Counted from the first letter of the stretch, positions 45,223-56,994 are shown. The stretch is DNA of 64,000 nucleotides from Flammeovirga sp. SJP92 (GCF_001583495.1 NZ_LQAQ01000015.1:62001-126000), one strand, 5' to 3'. Made by a program: numbers and translations. The notes: generated by a model not told the origin, from the letters alone.

Positions 45223-46122
45223 TTAAAACAACCTTGTCAGAAATAGTTCTGAAATATCTAAGGAATTTGATTTGACCTCATAGTACTTGGAAGCGAAATC
45301 ACGACTCACAACTCTTACCTTTTTGTACTTTTCTACTTCAGAAAGCAACAATACCTTTCTATTTTTAATACAAGTCACCAATCCAAATTCATCTACTAAT
45401 TCCCAATGATATTCTCGCTTGATATCATTAAAGAAGTTGGGAGGAAAAATCAGCCCCCCTACCTTTTGAGGTTTATCTATCTTAATTTCTGTCTCTTGAA
45501 TATCCTTACTTATCGTAATTTCAGCTACAGTAACCCCTCCTGTATCATAATAAGGATCTGCACCATAAGGGATCAATGTATGATATTCAAAACTCAATAA
45601 ATTGAAGGATTGTGTTAAAAGTTTATCATCACTGAAAAAATTATATAGTTTAAAAGAAGAACCATCTACAATAGGGTTGCCATCACCATCATAACCTAGA
45701 ACCCAATTGTAATATTTCAATACAATATTCACTTCAGTTGGATATACTTTATTACCACTTCCATCATTTGTATAACCATATACATAAATGAGCCGATCAG
45801 CTGATGTCGTATAACCATCTTCTTCAAAGGGTATTTTATTGGGCGAAAAATCAATTTTAACAGGAGACGCAACTGTTGTAGCCTCTATCTCTTCTAGCGT
45901 GAAATAATTATCCGGGTAATTCCGATAACAGGTAGTAGATTGATAATAATTATAAAAAGGAATATACATTTCATTACAGAAATAATTATCAGAAGGATAA
46001 TTATTAGCTGTAGTTGAAAAAGTTATTATGCCATACTTCTTCCCTTCTTCAATTTCGATAAGCTGTGCTAAGGCAGGTATTGAAAAGAATAGCATTGCAA
46101 TAGTAAAACAATAAGTTCGCAT
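45223..46122 (-). CDS. Secreted protein of unknown function, paralogue family member C
   Basis: The protein has 299 residues with a signal peptide (FTIAMLFFSIPALAQ). It is collinear with paralogues A and B: IEIEEGKKYGIITFSTTANNY, CNEMYIPF...TTCYRNYPDNYFTLEEI, KYYNWVLGYDG, FFNDIKREYHWELVDEFGL, NRKVLLLSEVEKYKKVRVV and DFASKYYEVK. Two or three Cys are conserved in the first third. No known domain is recognised. It is the most upstream member of the tandem set, with about 170 bases before the next gene, so it probably has its own promoter. Confidence 0.8.
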   Translation of the reverse strand: MRTYCFTIAMLFFSIPALAQLIEIEEGKKYGIITFSTTANNYPSDNYFCNEMYIPFYNYYQSTTCYRNYPDNYFTLEEIEATTVASPVKIDFSPNKIPFEEDGYTTSADRLIYVYGYTNDGSGNKVYPTEVNIVLKYYNWVLGYDGDGNPIVDGSSFKLYNFFSDDKLLTQSFNLLSFEYHTLIPYGADPYYDTGGVTVAEITISKDIQETEIKIDKPQKVGGLIFPPNFFNDIKREYHWELVDEFGLVTCIKNRKVLLLSEVEKYKKVRVVSRDFASKYYEVKSNSLDISELFLTRLF

Positions 46123-46230
46123 CTTAAAAAAGATTTAGTTTTAAGAATGCGCAGGTAGTGAGACAAATGTAGTAAACATTTTTTTCATATTGCAAAAATC
46201 TTCACCTTTTGAAAAAGATATTTCACAATA

Positions 46231-46269
46231 AAAAAGCATCAAAGTGGACGAGCCTCCTTGATGCTTTTT
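46231..46269 (-). terminator. Terminator of the ABC-F gene
   Basis: Perfect 12-bp stem AAAAAGCATCAA (46231-46242) with TTGATGCTTTTT (46258-46269), 15-base loop, 20 nt after the ABC-F stop. The A-rich arm gives the T run on the minus strand. Confidence 0.85.
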
Positions 46270-46288
46270 AAAGATCTATGATTAAATG

Positions 46289-48237
<1,949 letters not shown>

Positions 48238-50469
48238 TTAGTCTAATCCATGAGGATCATAACACCAGACCTCGTTGGTCACTTCTACATTATTTTCACT
48301 CATTACACATCCACCCAAAATATATATTTTGCCATCAATAGTAAAAGCTGTGATTCCCATTCCATGTTCTATCATCTCAGTCGTTTTTTTATCTGATTTA
48401 TGAGTATCACCATCATACATCAACCCAAATGAATTTGTGGGTTCGTAAGTAGTAGAAGAGTTGCCAAAAAAACCGTACATATTATTATTCATTACTACTG
48501 AAGCTCCATGAAAACCTGTATAGCGAGCAGTTAATCCAAAATAAATGTTATCATCGTTTTTTTCACTAAGTGCACCACCTGCTCTTAGAGGAATAATATG
48601 TCTTCGATCAATAACAGCCATTTGCATACCTAAATAGTTTAATGAAGGCCCACTGTTACCAACTGTTCTATCATTTAAAAGTGACATCACTTCCCATGTA
48701 TCTGTCGACTGATGATAAACCCACGCTTCATTATTCTGATGATCGTTGAGAACAGTACTATTCGTTTTTACACCTCTTAAACCATAAGCGAGAAAACCCA
48801 GTTTTCTACTTTCGTCTGAATAAGCACTTACTGAGTAAGCTGGATGTCCTGGGTAGTTGGTCATTTCTTTCCATGTATTTGATGCAGGATCATATTCGTA
48901 AAAATCATTAAAGTTCTTATCTCTATCATTCGGTATATCATTAAACATATAGAAATCATGTGTGCCCAAACCTAAATAAGCTTTATCTCCAATCGTAAAT
49001 TCAGAAGCTCTAGTCCTGCCTTCTGCTGGGAAGTCTGTTTTCTTTGTCCAAGTATCTGCTGTTGGATCATATTCCCAAATATCCTTTTTAAAACCGCTTT
49101 TCTTTGAAGTAGCCCCCAAACCAAAATAACCTTTCCCATTGACAGCAAAAGCAACTCCACCCCACCTTGCTTCACCAGGAAAATCTTTCATTTTAGTAAA
49201 GTATCCTTTATGCCTAAATGGAATTGTAAATTCATTAGAATAAGTTTCATTTCTCTTCACCTTTATCTTTAAATCTCTTTCTGGAATATTCAGATAACGG
49301 TTTTTATCCCCTATCAGATAATCTTTATAATCAAAACGAATCCTCTCTACTGAATAGTCCACAGCATAAAAATTTTCCGGTACTTCCTCGTCATTTACAA
49401 AAAGACGTATCTTATTTTCGCTATTATTAACCAAACCTTTTCCATAAATAGAAACCGAATATCCTTGTTCTGTAAGCGTAGATAATGACAACGAATCAAT
49501 TTTCACATAAGGAATTTCATACGGTTCTCCCAATAAAAATTCATGGCCATGTACTACTAATTTCAGTTGTAAAAACCTTTCATCAATCCTTCCAGGTATG
49601 ATACACTCAATCCTAGTATTAGTTTGTTTAATCTTGTACTCATCTGAGATTTCTTTGTTATTTGCAAAAAGTTTTGTCGTACGGTTTTTGGTTCCGAAAT
49701 TTTTACCTTCTATTATTACCGTCTCTCCTCCATAAATTTTCTCTGGGGAAAATGAAAAGACCTCAGGCTTATTATAATCAAAATACACCCTATTCGATTC
49801 ATACATACCTCCATTAAGCAAGTAGAAATATGAACCTGTTTGATCTATTTCATCTGTCTCCATAATTCCCTGGTATTTACCTTCATGGTCTATATCGCGA
49901 TCGAAAAACTTATTTCCTCTCATCAATACTATTTCATCTAACCCTGCTTTATAATTTACCTCTAAAGAATCTCCCCAGCTATAAGATGATTTATTTAAAC
50001 TCTCTATCTCTGAAAAATAAATAGCTCGATAGGGATTGACAATTGTATCTGTATAATAAACTTGTTTATCAGTTCTCACGAAACCTAAAGAATAGATCTC
50101 ATTATCCATTACAAAATCATGTTTTTTGCTCAACATATACATTTGAACTGGGTAACCAGAAGTGGTATCAAGTGTCACTTTTAAGCTTTCTTCTATATTA
50201 AAATTTTTATCCTGAGAAAAAAGCACCCCTACTTCCTTTACTTCACTTTGAAACTCATCATTTATTTCGAATAATACATGAACCGTATCTTTTGATATAC
50301 GATTAATACCATAATGTTTAAAATTTGTAGGAATAACTTCCTCAGCCTTATCTTCTTCTTTCTCTTCTTCTAATATTTCATTTTCATCTCTCGAACATGA
50401 AAAAATAATAACCATAAGTATAAAAAAGAGAAACCTTCTGGTGGACTGTTTTGATAAAAATGTCAGCAT
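48238..50469 (-). CDS. Surface lipoprotein with TIG/IPT and kelch repeats
   Basis: The protein has 743 residues. The signal ends in a lipobox-like ILMVIIFSCSRDE. Residues of about 45-230 are beta-rich, followed by an IPT/TIG-like unit (VFSFSPEKIYGGETVIIEGKNFGTKNRT) and a second diverged one (LSLSTLTEQGYSVSIYGKGLV). The last 330 residues are kelch blades of the type KGYFGLGAT...DIWEYDPTADTWTKKTDFP, ending GKIYILGG. The start codon overlaps the stop of the LRR gene by one base (TAATG), so the two proteins are probably made in fixed ratio. A binding or scaffold role at the cell surface is inferred; no enzyme motif is seen. Confidence 0.85.
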   Translation of the reverse strand: MLTFLSKQSTRRFLFFILMVIIFSCSRDENEILEEEKEEDKAEEVIPTNFKHYGINRISKDTVHVLFEINDEFQSEVKEVGVLFSQDKNFNIEESLKVTLDTTSGYPVQMYMLSKKHDFVMDNEIYSLGFVRTDKQVYYTDTIVNPYRAIYFSEIESLNKSSYSWGDSLEVNYKAGLDEIVLMRGNKFFDRDIDHEGKYQGIMETDEIDQTGSYFYLLNGGMYESNRVYFDYNKPEVFSFSPEKIYGGETVIIEGKNFGTKNRTTKLFANNKEISDEYKIKQTNTRIECIIPGRIDERFLQLKLVVHGHEFLLGEPYEIPYVKIDSLSLSTLTEQGYSVSIYGKGLVNNSENKIRLFVNDEEVPENFYAVDYSVERIRFDYKDYLIGDKNRYLNIPERDLKIKVKRNETYSNEFTIPFRHKGYFTKMKDFPGEARWGGVAFAVNGKGYFGLGATSKKSGFKKDIWEYDPTADTWTKKTDFPAEGRTRASEFTIGDKAYLGLGTHDFYMFNDIPNDRDKNFNDFYEYDPASNTWKEMTNYPGHPAYSVSAYSDESRKLGFLAYGLRGVKTNSTVLNDHQNNEAWVYHQSTDTWEVMSLLNDRTVGNSGPSLNYLGMQMAVIDRRHIIPLRAGGALSEKNDDNIYFGLTARYTGFHGASVVMNNNMYGFFGNSSTTYEPTNSFGLMYDGDTHKSDKKTTEMIEHGMGITAFTIDGKIYILGGCVMSENNVEVTNEVWCYDPHGLD

Positions 50470-53400
50470 TATTTTTTTATTATTTTATATTGTTTAGTCA
50501 CGTTGTCACTTGTTGCTTTAAGGAAATAAACACCTCTTTGAAGGTGGCTCAGATCAATTGAACTGTAATTTTTAGAAGAATATACAAGCTGTCCATTAAC
50601 AGTATAGATATCAATCACCTTAAAATGTGGATCGATTGATATGCGATCCTTGAATGGGTTTGGAAAAGGTGAAAAAGTGGAAAATAAAGACCTTTCGACA
50701 TCATTTACAATATCTTTCTCTAAACGCAGTCGATCAGATTTTAATTGAATGGATAAGTTATCCTCATTTAGTAACTTGAGAGATAAATAATGAGAATGCT
50801 CTGTTGTTATTTCATTTTTATCAAGAACAACGTAAGGCGTTTGGGTCTCAATTATTCTCAAAGTGGAAGAACCTATTTCGTATTTCCATCTGAAAATTGT
50901 TTTAGGGTCGAATTGATACCCTTCCTCAATTTTTATAGTATCACCCACTTGAATAAGATGAAAGGCTTCACCGTCCAACTGCATCTCTTTTATTGAGCTA
51001 TTTACATGCCTTGCATTCAACTTATTTAATTCATAAAAAGTGAGTTTATTTCTATAAAAATCAATATTTGTCAGGTTGTTGTAAGTAGCAAGAAGAGGTG
51101 GTATTTCTTTTAATTTAGAATACCTAGATGTAATCGTTTCTAACCTCACACAATATTTTATACCTTCAGGAATTCGTTTGAGTTTTCCATCGTTATCATT
51201 AATTGAAAAAGTAAAAAGATACTTCTGGTTATTAATAACATATTCATGTCGGTTTACATATAAAGCTGTGTTTGAATATTTAAATAGATTTTCAAGGTTA
51301 TCGCTCCCAAGTTCCTCCATCAATGTTTGACAGTAAGCATATTCAAGTACTGGCATATAATCTGTAAAAATAGGCTCAGAGAAAGAATTAAGACTTTCTA
51401 AATACAACGTATCTTTATCAACAGTCAAATCAATTGTTCTGATATTGTATGTATTATTCTCATTTAATTCGTAGGAAGCGTTGTTGTCCTTTTTGGTCAC
51501 AAATAGAATTTCTGACTGTTTTACATATTCAGGTATTGAGAAATACCAATTGTTATGTGCTTTATCATAGGCCAAAGGAATGGCTCCTTCATTAATGATT
51601 CCTTCAGCAAACAAGGTATCAGGGTCCATTACTGATCTTGGAATAATTATAGTTTTTTCAATCCCGTTATGTAATACCCTTGGAAGAGTGTAATAATATC
51701 TATCTGACTTTGTATGTTTAACATTAAAACTAAAAGCCTCCCCAATGTTAGCGTTACTCTTTTCAATAGACTTATTATACTCAGATGATAATGAAGGGAA
51801 GTAATCCCAGTAATATTCAAAAGATTCCTCATCAATATCTAATTGATCACTTACTGAATAAACAAATGTAGAGTCTGGACTATTTTTTCGAATATTATAC
51901 TCTTCCCAATCCCCTCTCTGACCTCTGAAACTAATAGCGTCAAAAAAAGGGAGGTCCTGATTCTCTTCATAAATACGTTTATAGGTCGAAGGCTTTATCT
52001 TACATCTGTACAAATTTATCTGATAAGAACTTAATTTATGAGTAATAACTGGAGATATGTCAGTAATCGATTGATAAGACATATGTAAATGATGTAAATG
52101 ATTAAAATCAGCGATAAATGAAGGCAAATCACCGTGAAATTTGTCATAGTTTTCTGGCAAAGAATTAAATCCAATTCCATAAACATCTTTGTAAATTCTT
52201 CCATCACCTCCTTCAAAGTCTGTAAACTCAAGGGCTGTCCAATTACTCAGGTCTTCCTTTGAGAACCAATTATCAAAAATAGAATATTCTGATAAGCCAA
52301 AATGAGAGTATAATCGTTTTAGTCTACGGTAAGAAGATAAATGCAAATCACCAACATATGTAAGTGTATCAGACCAGCCTTGAATAGGTCCCACAAAAAC
52401 AGTATCACTATTTGACACACCCTCTTTTATTAGAAATCTTTCAAAAAGATTTCCTTCTTGATTGACTTCTTCCTTGATTGTGTTTTGATCAAGGTACAGC
52501 ACAAAACTATAAGTATCCGTTTGTTTTAAAGTTGAATAGCGGAAGTAATAATGATTCGTTTTTTCATCATATTCTCCTTTGACAACACTTGCATCAAAAT
52601 CTCCGCTTAACTTAAGTTCACCAAGATCATTCGTAAATTCATTAGCAGGAAGACCCACAATTACTTGGGGAATTCTCATTTTCTCATCTTCAGAAGCCAC
52701 TACAATATTCGTTCTGTATTTATGGTGTAAAGATACACTAAGATCATAGCCTGAGTTGACTACATTCATAGGTATTCTTACCATGTTTGTATCTGTAGTT
52801 GCTCTAAAATAACTACTTTTAGCTGTTCTCCATGAATACATCGTTTTATCCGGGTCAGCAAACTTTGGATCTACGATAGCAATTAAATGTAAACTGTCAT
52901 AATCAAACTTATAGCTGATAGCTCCTGAAAGATTTTTCTGATTACTCATCGTAATTAAAATCCTATTGACATCTTTTTCAGAATTTGCAACAAAAGTTTC
53001 ATAATCTTTTAAGTCCAAGGCATTATAAGATACATCGAAATAGTACAATTCTGGCATTTTATAAGTCTCTTTCGGTATTTCCGTAAGATTTTGATGCAAC
53101 AATGATAATTTTGTCAGCTCTACTGCATTTTCTAAAAAACTATAGTTTTCTACCGTAGAATTATTGATGATCAAGTTTTTCAATGACTTTGGCAAATCAC
53201 CCTCAATACTTCCTATCCTAGAATTCCAGATGTTGAGTGTTTCTAGATTTTCAAGGTGAGTTAACTTATTACTTAGGAATGTTGATCCGTCAGCACCGTC
53301 AAATGTTAAACTCTGTAAAGACGGCAGAGCAGGTAATTTCTGAATACAGTTACCATTAAATGTTATATCTGTAAATGTTATTGATTCTAATTTAGATAAA

Positions 53401-54770
53401 GTCTCAAAAGCATTTCCATCAATGTCTCCTAACGCTAAAGAAGATAAATTAACTGTTTTTAGATGTGGCAAGTATTTAATATAGTCACCTAATACCAAAT
53501 AGGAAACTTTCCCCCCTATTGGCAGTTTAAGGTTATCTGTTTTTGTGTACTCATGACCATAAATGTCTTTTTCCTCAAAATTATCATTAAGATATTCTCT
53601 ACCTAAATCTTTGTTCAAATCTCCTGATGAGCTAGCTCTAAGTTTATCCCATGCTCTCAATTCCAAAGGAGGTACATTTAGTTTGTTTTCGTTAGAATTG
53701 TTCCATTCAAAATTATCTGAAGAAAAAGATGATGAAGAAGTACTTACAGTTAAAAATTGGGATATTTCTCTTCGATAATTATCCTTGAAATACATAAAAG
53801 CAATATCAAAATTATCAAAAGTGGGTTCAACCCAACACTCATAACCATTGTCTGTTTTTTCCATTCTTACAAAAGGATCTTCAAAAGGACCAGATACATA
53901 AAAATATGGGTCTATTAAGTTTTGAATATCAATTGTAGTTGTGAGAGTAATTTTATAAGGCAATCTTTGTTTATGCTTCTTGGTGGTAAGCACCACGCCA
54001 TAATCACTGTTGGATATCTCACAATAATAATCTACTCCTAAATTTTCCTCATAGTTGTAAGTGATACTTTCAGTAGCTAACTCAATTAACTGACCATTTT
54101 TATACCACTTGTATTGTGAATTTTCTCCTCCAATTTTTGAAGAAAGTGTTATTTGCTTATTGACAATGTCATAAGTAGCAAACAAAGCCCTTTCTTCATT
54201 AAAGTCATCATAGATAGAATATAATTTAATATCCTCACGTTCATCAATATTTGAAAGGTGTATATTATCATAATCTTCAAATGATAAAAGGTTATTTTGT
54301 AAATCTAGCCGTTCTAAATAAGCCCATTGCCCTGTTTGCATTTCAGGAAGATAGCTGATCCTATTTCCATATAGGTTTAAAGAATATAAACCTTCAATCG
54401 TATAAATTGATTTTGGAATAGAAAAAATATCATTTCTCTGAAGAGTTAAGTTATGAAGAGTTTTGATATCAGCTATTGAAGAAGGGATATGACCTCTAAC
54501 ATTATTAGAATAGAACGCTATTGTGGATACTGCTTGATAAGATTCACCATTTTCTCCTATAAAAGTTGACAGTTCTACTCCATACCACTCTGATACGTCA
54601 AGATCTGATTTCCAATTCTCGTTTCTTTTCCAATAATCTCCTCCTAGACTATCATAAAATTCTATGAGTGCCTCGTATTGTAGAATGGGTACACCATGTG
54701 AAAATTCCTCAGCCTGAGCTAAAGAAGACAATACTACAAAGTAAAATAACAGTAATAGTTTGCTACGCAT
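50469..54770 (-). CDS. Large leucine-rich-repeat protein with T9SS sorting domain
   Basis: The protein has 1,433 residues with a signal peptide (LLLLFYFVVLSSLAQA). It opens with a cap typical of bacterial LRR surface proteins (LIEFYDSLGGDYWKRNENW...VSEWYGVEL), then LRRs (LHNLTLQRNDIFSIPKSIY, LYSLNLYGNRISYLPE) and an Ig-like unit (YKWYKNGQLIELATESI). This cap-LRR-Ig layout recurs about four times, beginning near residues 30, 370, 830 and 1150, with increasing divergence. The end is a type A sorting domain (FSTFSPFPNPFKDRISI...LQRGVYFLKATSDNVTKQYKIIKK). Expected location is the outer surface. It is the first gene of a two-gene operon with the TIG/kelch lipoprotein. Confidence 0.88.
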   Translation of the reverse strand: MRSKLLLLFYFVVLSSLAQAEEFSHGVPILQYEALIEFYDSLGGDYWKRNENWKSDLDVSEWYGVELSTFIGENGESYQAVSTIAFYSNNVRGHIPSSIADIKTLHNLTLQRNDIFSIPKSIYTIEGLYSLNLYGNRISYLPEMQTGQWAYLERLDLQNNLLSFEDYDNIHLSNIDEREDIKLYSIYDDFNEERALFATYDIVNKQITLSSKIGGENSQYKWYKNGQLIELATESITYNYEENLGVDYYCEISNSDYGVVLTTKKHKQRLPYKITLTTTIDIQNLIDPYFYVSGPFEDPFVRMEKTDNGYECWVEPTFDNFDIAFMYFKDNYRREISQFLTVSTSSSSFSSDNFEWNNSNENKLNVPPLELRAWDKLRASSSGDLNKDLGREYLNDNFEEKDIYGHEYTKTDNLKLPIGGKVSYLVLGDYIKYLPHLKTVNLSSLALGDIDGNAFETLSKLESITFTDITFNGNCIQKLPALPSLQSLTFDGADGSTFLSNKLTHLENLETLNIWNSRIGSIEGDLPKSLKNLIINNSTVENYSFLENAVELTKLSLLHQNLTEIPKETYKMPELYYFDVSYNALDLKDYETFVANSEKDVNRILITMSNQKNLSGAISYKFDYDSLHLIAIVDPKFADPDKTMYSWRTAKSSYFRATTDTNMVRIPMNVVNSGYDLSVSLHHKYRTNIVVASEDEKMRIPQVIVGLPANEFTNDLGELKLSGDFDASVVKGEYDEKTNHYYFRYSTLKQTDTYSFVLYLDQNTIKEEVNQEGNLFERFLIKEGVSNSDTVFVGPIQGWSDTLTYVGDLHLSSYRRLKRLYSHFGLSEYSIFDNWFSKEDLSNWTALEFTDFEGGDGRIYKDVYGIGFNSLPENYDKFHGDLPSFIADFNHLHHLHMSYQSITDISPVITHKLSSYQINLYRCKIKPSTYKRIYEENQDLPFFDAISFRGQRGDWEEYNIRKNSPDSTFVYSVSDQLDIDEESFEYYWDYFPSLSSEYNKSIEKSNANIGEAFSFNVKHTKSDRYYYTLPRVLHNGIEKTIIIPRSVMDPDTLFAEGIINEGAIPLAYDKAHNNWYFSIPEYVKQSEILFVTKKDNNASYELNENNTYNIRTIDLTVDKDTLYLESLNSFSEPIFTDYMPVLEYAYCQTLMEELGSDNLENLFKYSNTALYVNRHEYVINNQKYLFTFSINDNDGKLKRIPEGIKYCVRLETITSRYSKLKEIPPLLATYNNLTNIDFYRNKLTFYELNKLNARHVNSSIKEMQLDGEAFHLIQVGDTIKIEEGYQFDPKTIFRWKYEIGSSTLRIIETQTPYVVLDKNEITTEHSHYLSLKLLNEDNLSIQLKSDRLRLEKDIVNDVERSLFSTFSPFPNPFKDRISIDPHFKVIDIYTVNGQLVYSSKNYSSIDLSHLQRGVYFLKATSDNVTKQYKIIKK

Positions 54771-54991
54771 ATTTAGTTAAAGTTGTTGTTTAGTTAAATA
54801 AAAGGTGATACTATTCAGTGTTTTATAGCTTAATTTTCAAGAAGTTCAAATGCAGTAATATAGACTACTTGATGAAGTTAAAAATTGAAGAATTTTGTAA
54901 ATACCCAAAAGCATTATTTTAATTCAAATCTAAAGTATTTCGTAGTTAAATACCAATTTGATAAGAATAATATTAACTCTACCTTTGCACC

Positions 54992-55246
54992 ATGAATGAT
55001 CAAATCACCGTACTTCTCAAAAAGTACAAAGACCTTTCAAAGGAATCAGAACACGAAGCAGCCGCAAAGATTGCAAAAGAATATATCTCAGGAAAATATA
55101 GGGAAAGAGTAATTGAGGCGGCTTTTGAAATGCTTAATGAAGCTGACAAATATGATGAAGACCATCCGTTAGGAGGTTATTATTATGTGATTTATGAAAT
55201 GCTTCATGCGGGCGCTTACCTTCTAGCAAAAGAAGACAAAAGCTAA
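54992..55246 (+). CDS. Small conserved-looking protein of unknown function
   Basis: The protein has 84 residues, mainly helical and charged (LLKKYKDLSKESEHEAAAKIAKEY, VIEAAFEMLNEADKY), with a Gly/Tyr turn HPLGGYYYVIYEML. There is no signal peptide or Cys. I do not recognise the family. The reading frame is supported by a terminator right after it and by ordinary codon use. It is transcribed away from the LRR operon and stands alone. Confidence 0.65.
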   Translation: MNDQITVLLKKYKDLSKESEHEAAAKIAKEYISGKYRERVIEAAFEMLNEADKYDEDHPLGGYYYVIYEMLHAGAYLLAKEDKS

Positions 55247-55263
55247 AAGAAATATGCGATAAA

Positions 55264-55301
55264 AAAATAAGGCTACCTTTAATAAAGTGTAGCCTATTTT
55301 T
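55264..55301 (+). terminator. Terminator of the 84-residue protein gene
   Basis: AATAAGGCTAC pairs with GTAGCCTATT-like sequence (core GGCTA 55271-55275 with TAGCC 55290-55294), followed by T residues at 55296-55301; 18 nt after the stop. Confidence 0.75.
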
Positions 55302-55411
55302 GATTGATAATTAGGTATGTATATTTCGTATATGAGTTATTATTAATTATTTCCATTTTTAAATTTCACTTATTAGTCGTTTGACAATAAAAAACCTTAC
55401 AAAAAAAATAA

Positions 55412-55654
55412 TTATTTTTTTAGGGCGTCTTTGATTTCTCCCTTTTTCTCGTCAGAAAGCTTTAATTCTTCATCTGTTTTAGCTTCAAAAAAATGCCTTA
55501 AAGTATGATCCAACTCTTCTGAAAGACGTTGGTATTTTTTACACTTTGCACATAAAAACACATGTACATCAAGTGAAAACTTTTCCTTTTTTGTAAGGCC
55601 GAAGATGTCTTTCTTCTCTATTAATTCAGTGGCTTTTTTGCAAGATATCAACAT
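55412..55654 (-). CDS. Putative zinc-finger anti-sigma factor
   Basis: The protein has 80 residues with a zf-HC2-like arrangement: SCKKATELIEKKD near the start and HVFLCAKCKKYQRL (His, then CxxC) at about 30-43, the usual zinc-binding anti-sigma motif. There is no membrane span, so it would be a soluble, redox- or zinc-responsive type. It begins 12 nt after the ECF sigma gene and likely binds that sigma factor. Confidence 0.8.
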   Translation of the reverse strand: MLISCKKATELIEKKDIFGLTKKEKFSLDVHVFLCAKCKKYQRLSEELDHTLRHFFEAKTDEELKLSDEKKGEIKDALKK

Positions 55655-55666
55655 AATTCTTCAGGG

Positions 55667-56212
55667 TTAATCTTGGAACCAATTGTGTTCAATACAATTT
55701 CTTAAATTTAACTTCGCGCGGTGAACGATCTGCCAATAATTTGACGTCGTAATAGAAAGTTCCTTACAAATGTCACCTGCTTTTTTATCGGTGAGGTATT
55801 TCCCCACTACTGCCGTTTTCCATTTCTGAGGTAATTTTTCCAAACAAGATGCAAAAGCCTCATTAAAACCTGGGTTATCCAATAAGGTAACATCCATTGA
55901 TGACCAAAGTGTTGGGTTGTTGTGTTTATCCCACGATTCATTTTTCTGGAAAAACGCCGATTGGTTTTCATATTTCTCCTTCACTTTCTCCTTTCTGAAA
56001 TGATCCATCATTTTATGTTTCAAAATAGAATGAAGCCAAGTCTTTGGAGAACTCTCTCCCTTGTAGCGCTCGATTGACTGATAAGCGGCCACAAAAGTAT
56101 CTTGCACCAAGTCTTCCGACAAATGTACATTTTGTGTTCTTTTGAGTGCCCAAGCGTACAATTCATCTGAATACTCATTTACCCATTCAGTGACATTGTC
56201 AACAGTATTCAT
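55667..56212 (-). CDS. ECF-type RNA polymerase sigma factor
   Basis: The protein has 181 residues. Region 2 reads YAWALKRTQNVHLSEDLVQDTFVAAYQSIERYKGESSPKTWLHSILKHKMMDHFRKEK; only its parts are diagnostic: LSEDLVQDTF and WLHSILKHKMMDHFR. Region 4 is around LPQKWKTAVVGKYLTDKKAGDICKELSIT with the helix-turn-helix SNYWQIVHRAKLNLR. The start ATG has the anti-sigma gene 12 nt beyond its stop. The targets are unknown; the nearby polyketide operon on the other strand is a possibility. Confidence 0.9.
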   Translation of the reverse strand: MNTVDNVTEWVNEYSDELYAWALKRTQNVHLSEDLVQDTFVAAYQSIERYKGESSPKTWLHSILKHKMMDHFRKEKVKEKYENQSAFFQKNESWDKHNNPTLWSSMDVTLLDNPGFNEAFASCLEKLPQKWKTAVVGKYLTDKKAGDICKELSITTSNYWQIVHRAKLNLRNCIEHNWFQD

Positions 56213-56318
56213 AAATAAATGGTTTAAGTAATAAAAAGTTCAAGTTCTAATATTGCACTTTCTTTTCCTTTAATACAAAATTTCTTTTCAGTTATCATTT
56301 TATTCTGCTTTCTAAAGT

Positions 56319-56912
56319 TTAATCATCCAACTCAAACTCCTTCATTTCTTCGGGTGTCATTTTGTGGCATGTTGTCAGATGATCACAAATTTCTTTAATG
56401 ACAAAGTTCGTTTCCTCTTTCGTCAGTTTGCCTGCTTTAAAAAAGAGCACTTCCCCTGTTTTGTCCACTAATAAGATCGTAATGGCATTATTACAATCTC
56501 CGGTATTCCATTCTTTTTGTAAAGTACCTTTCGGGTCTGTCAAAACTAAGGCATTGGCCTCTCGTTTGGACCTTTTCCGAAGCATCCTCAACATAAACCT
56601 GATGATTGGATTGGGTAAAGGTGTATCTTTCAGATTAACAATACCATAGGCCAAAAATTCATCCAGCGGAAATTTCCACTGCTTACTCTCAGTGACAAAC
56701 TCATCGTTTTGATGAGGATTGTCTGGATCAGGGTAGAAAATCAATAATACCTTTTCTCCAATACCAGGAGTGACATAGGGTTTATTTTTCAAGTCCCTCA
56801 GTTCTATTGGAAAAATAGTATCTCCTCTCTGTAAAAAACGTTGGCTTTCATTATCCTGAGCGAGAAGAGAATTTGCCAATAAAAAAAAGACTAAAAATGT
56901 AAAATACTTCAT
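56319..56912 (-). CDS. Exported thioredoxin-fold protein, YtfJ-like
   Basis: ATG at 56912 begins the signal peptide KYFTFLVFFLLANSLLAQ; the longer frame to 56948 has an implausible start. The protein has about 197 residues. The core GEKVLLIFYPDPDNPHQND, then IVNLKDTPLPNPI, NALVLTDPKGTLQKEW and ITILLVDKTGEVLFFKAGKLT, matches the YtfJ/redox-like thioredoxin fold. The usual CxxC of thioredoxins is absent; single Cys residues occur only at GDCNNA and near the C terminus (KEICDHLTTCHK). Function is open. It is divergent from the UbiA gene. Confidence 0.65.
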   Translation of the reverse strand: MKYFTFLVFFLLANSLLAQDNESQRFLQRGDTIFPIELRDLKNKPYVTPGIGEKVLLIFYPDPDNPHQNDEFVTESKQWKFPLDEFLAYGIVNLKDTPLPNPIIRFMLRMLRKRSKREANALVLTDPKGTLQKEWNTGDCNNAITILLVDKTGEVLFFKAGKLTKEETNFVIKEICDHLTTCHKMTPEEMKEFELDD

Positions 56913-56979
56913 CTTTGAAAAATAAACCGATGTTAAACAAACAATCAAAATGCAGAATTGTTTTTTATTGCATTTATAT

Positions 56980-56994
56980 GTTATAACTTATAAC
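56980..56994. promoter_or_regulatory. 15-bp palindrome upstream of the polyketide cluster
   Basis: GTTATAA-C-TTATAAC (56980-56994) is a perfect 7-bp inverted repeat around one base, in the 140-base gap between the YtfJ-like and UbiA genes, 58 nt before the UbiA ATG. It has the form of an operator for a dimeric regulator. Confidence 0.5.
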
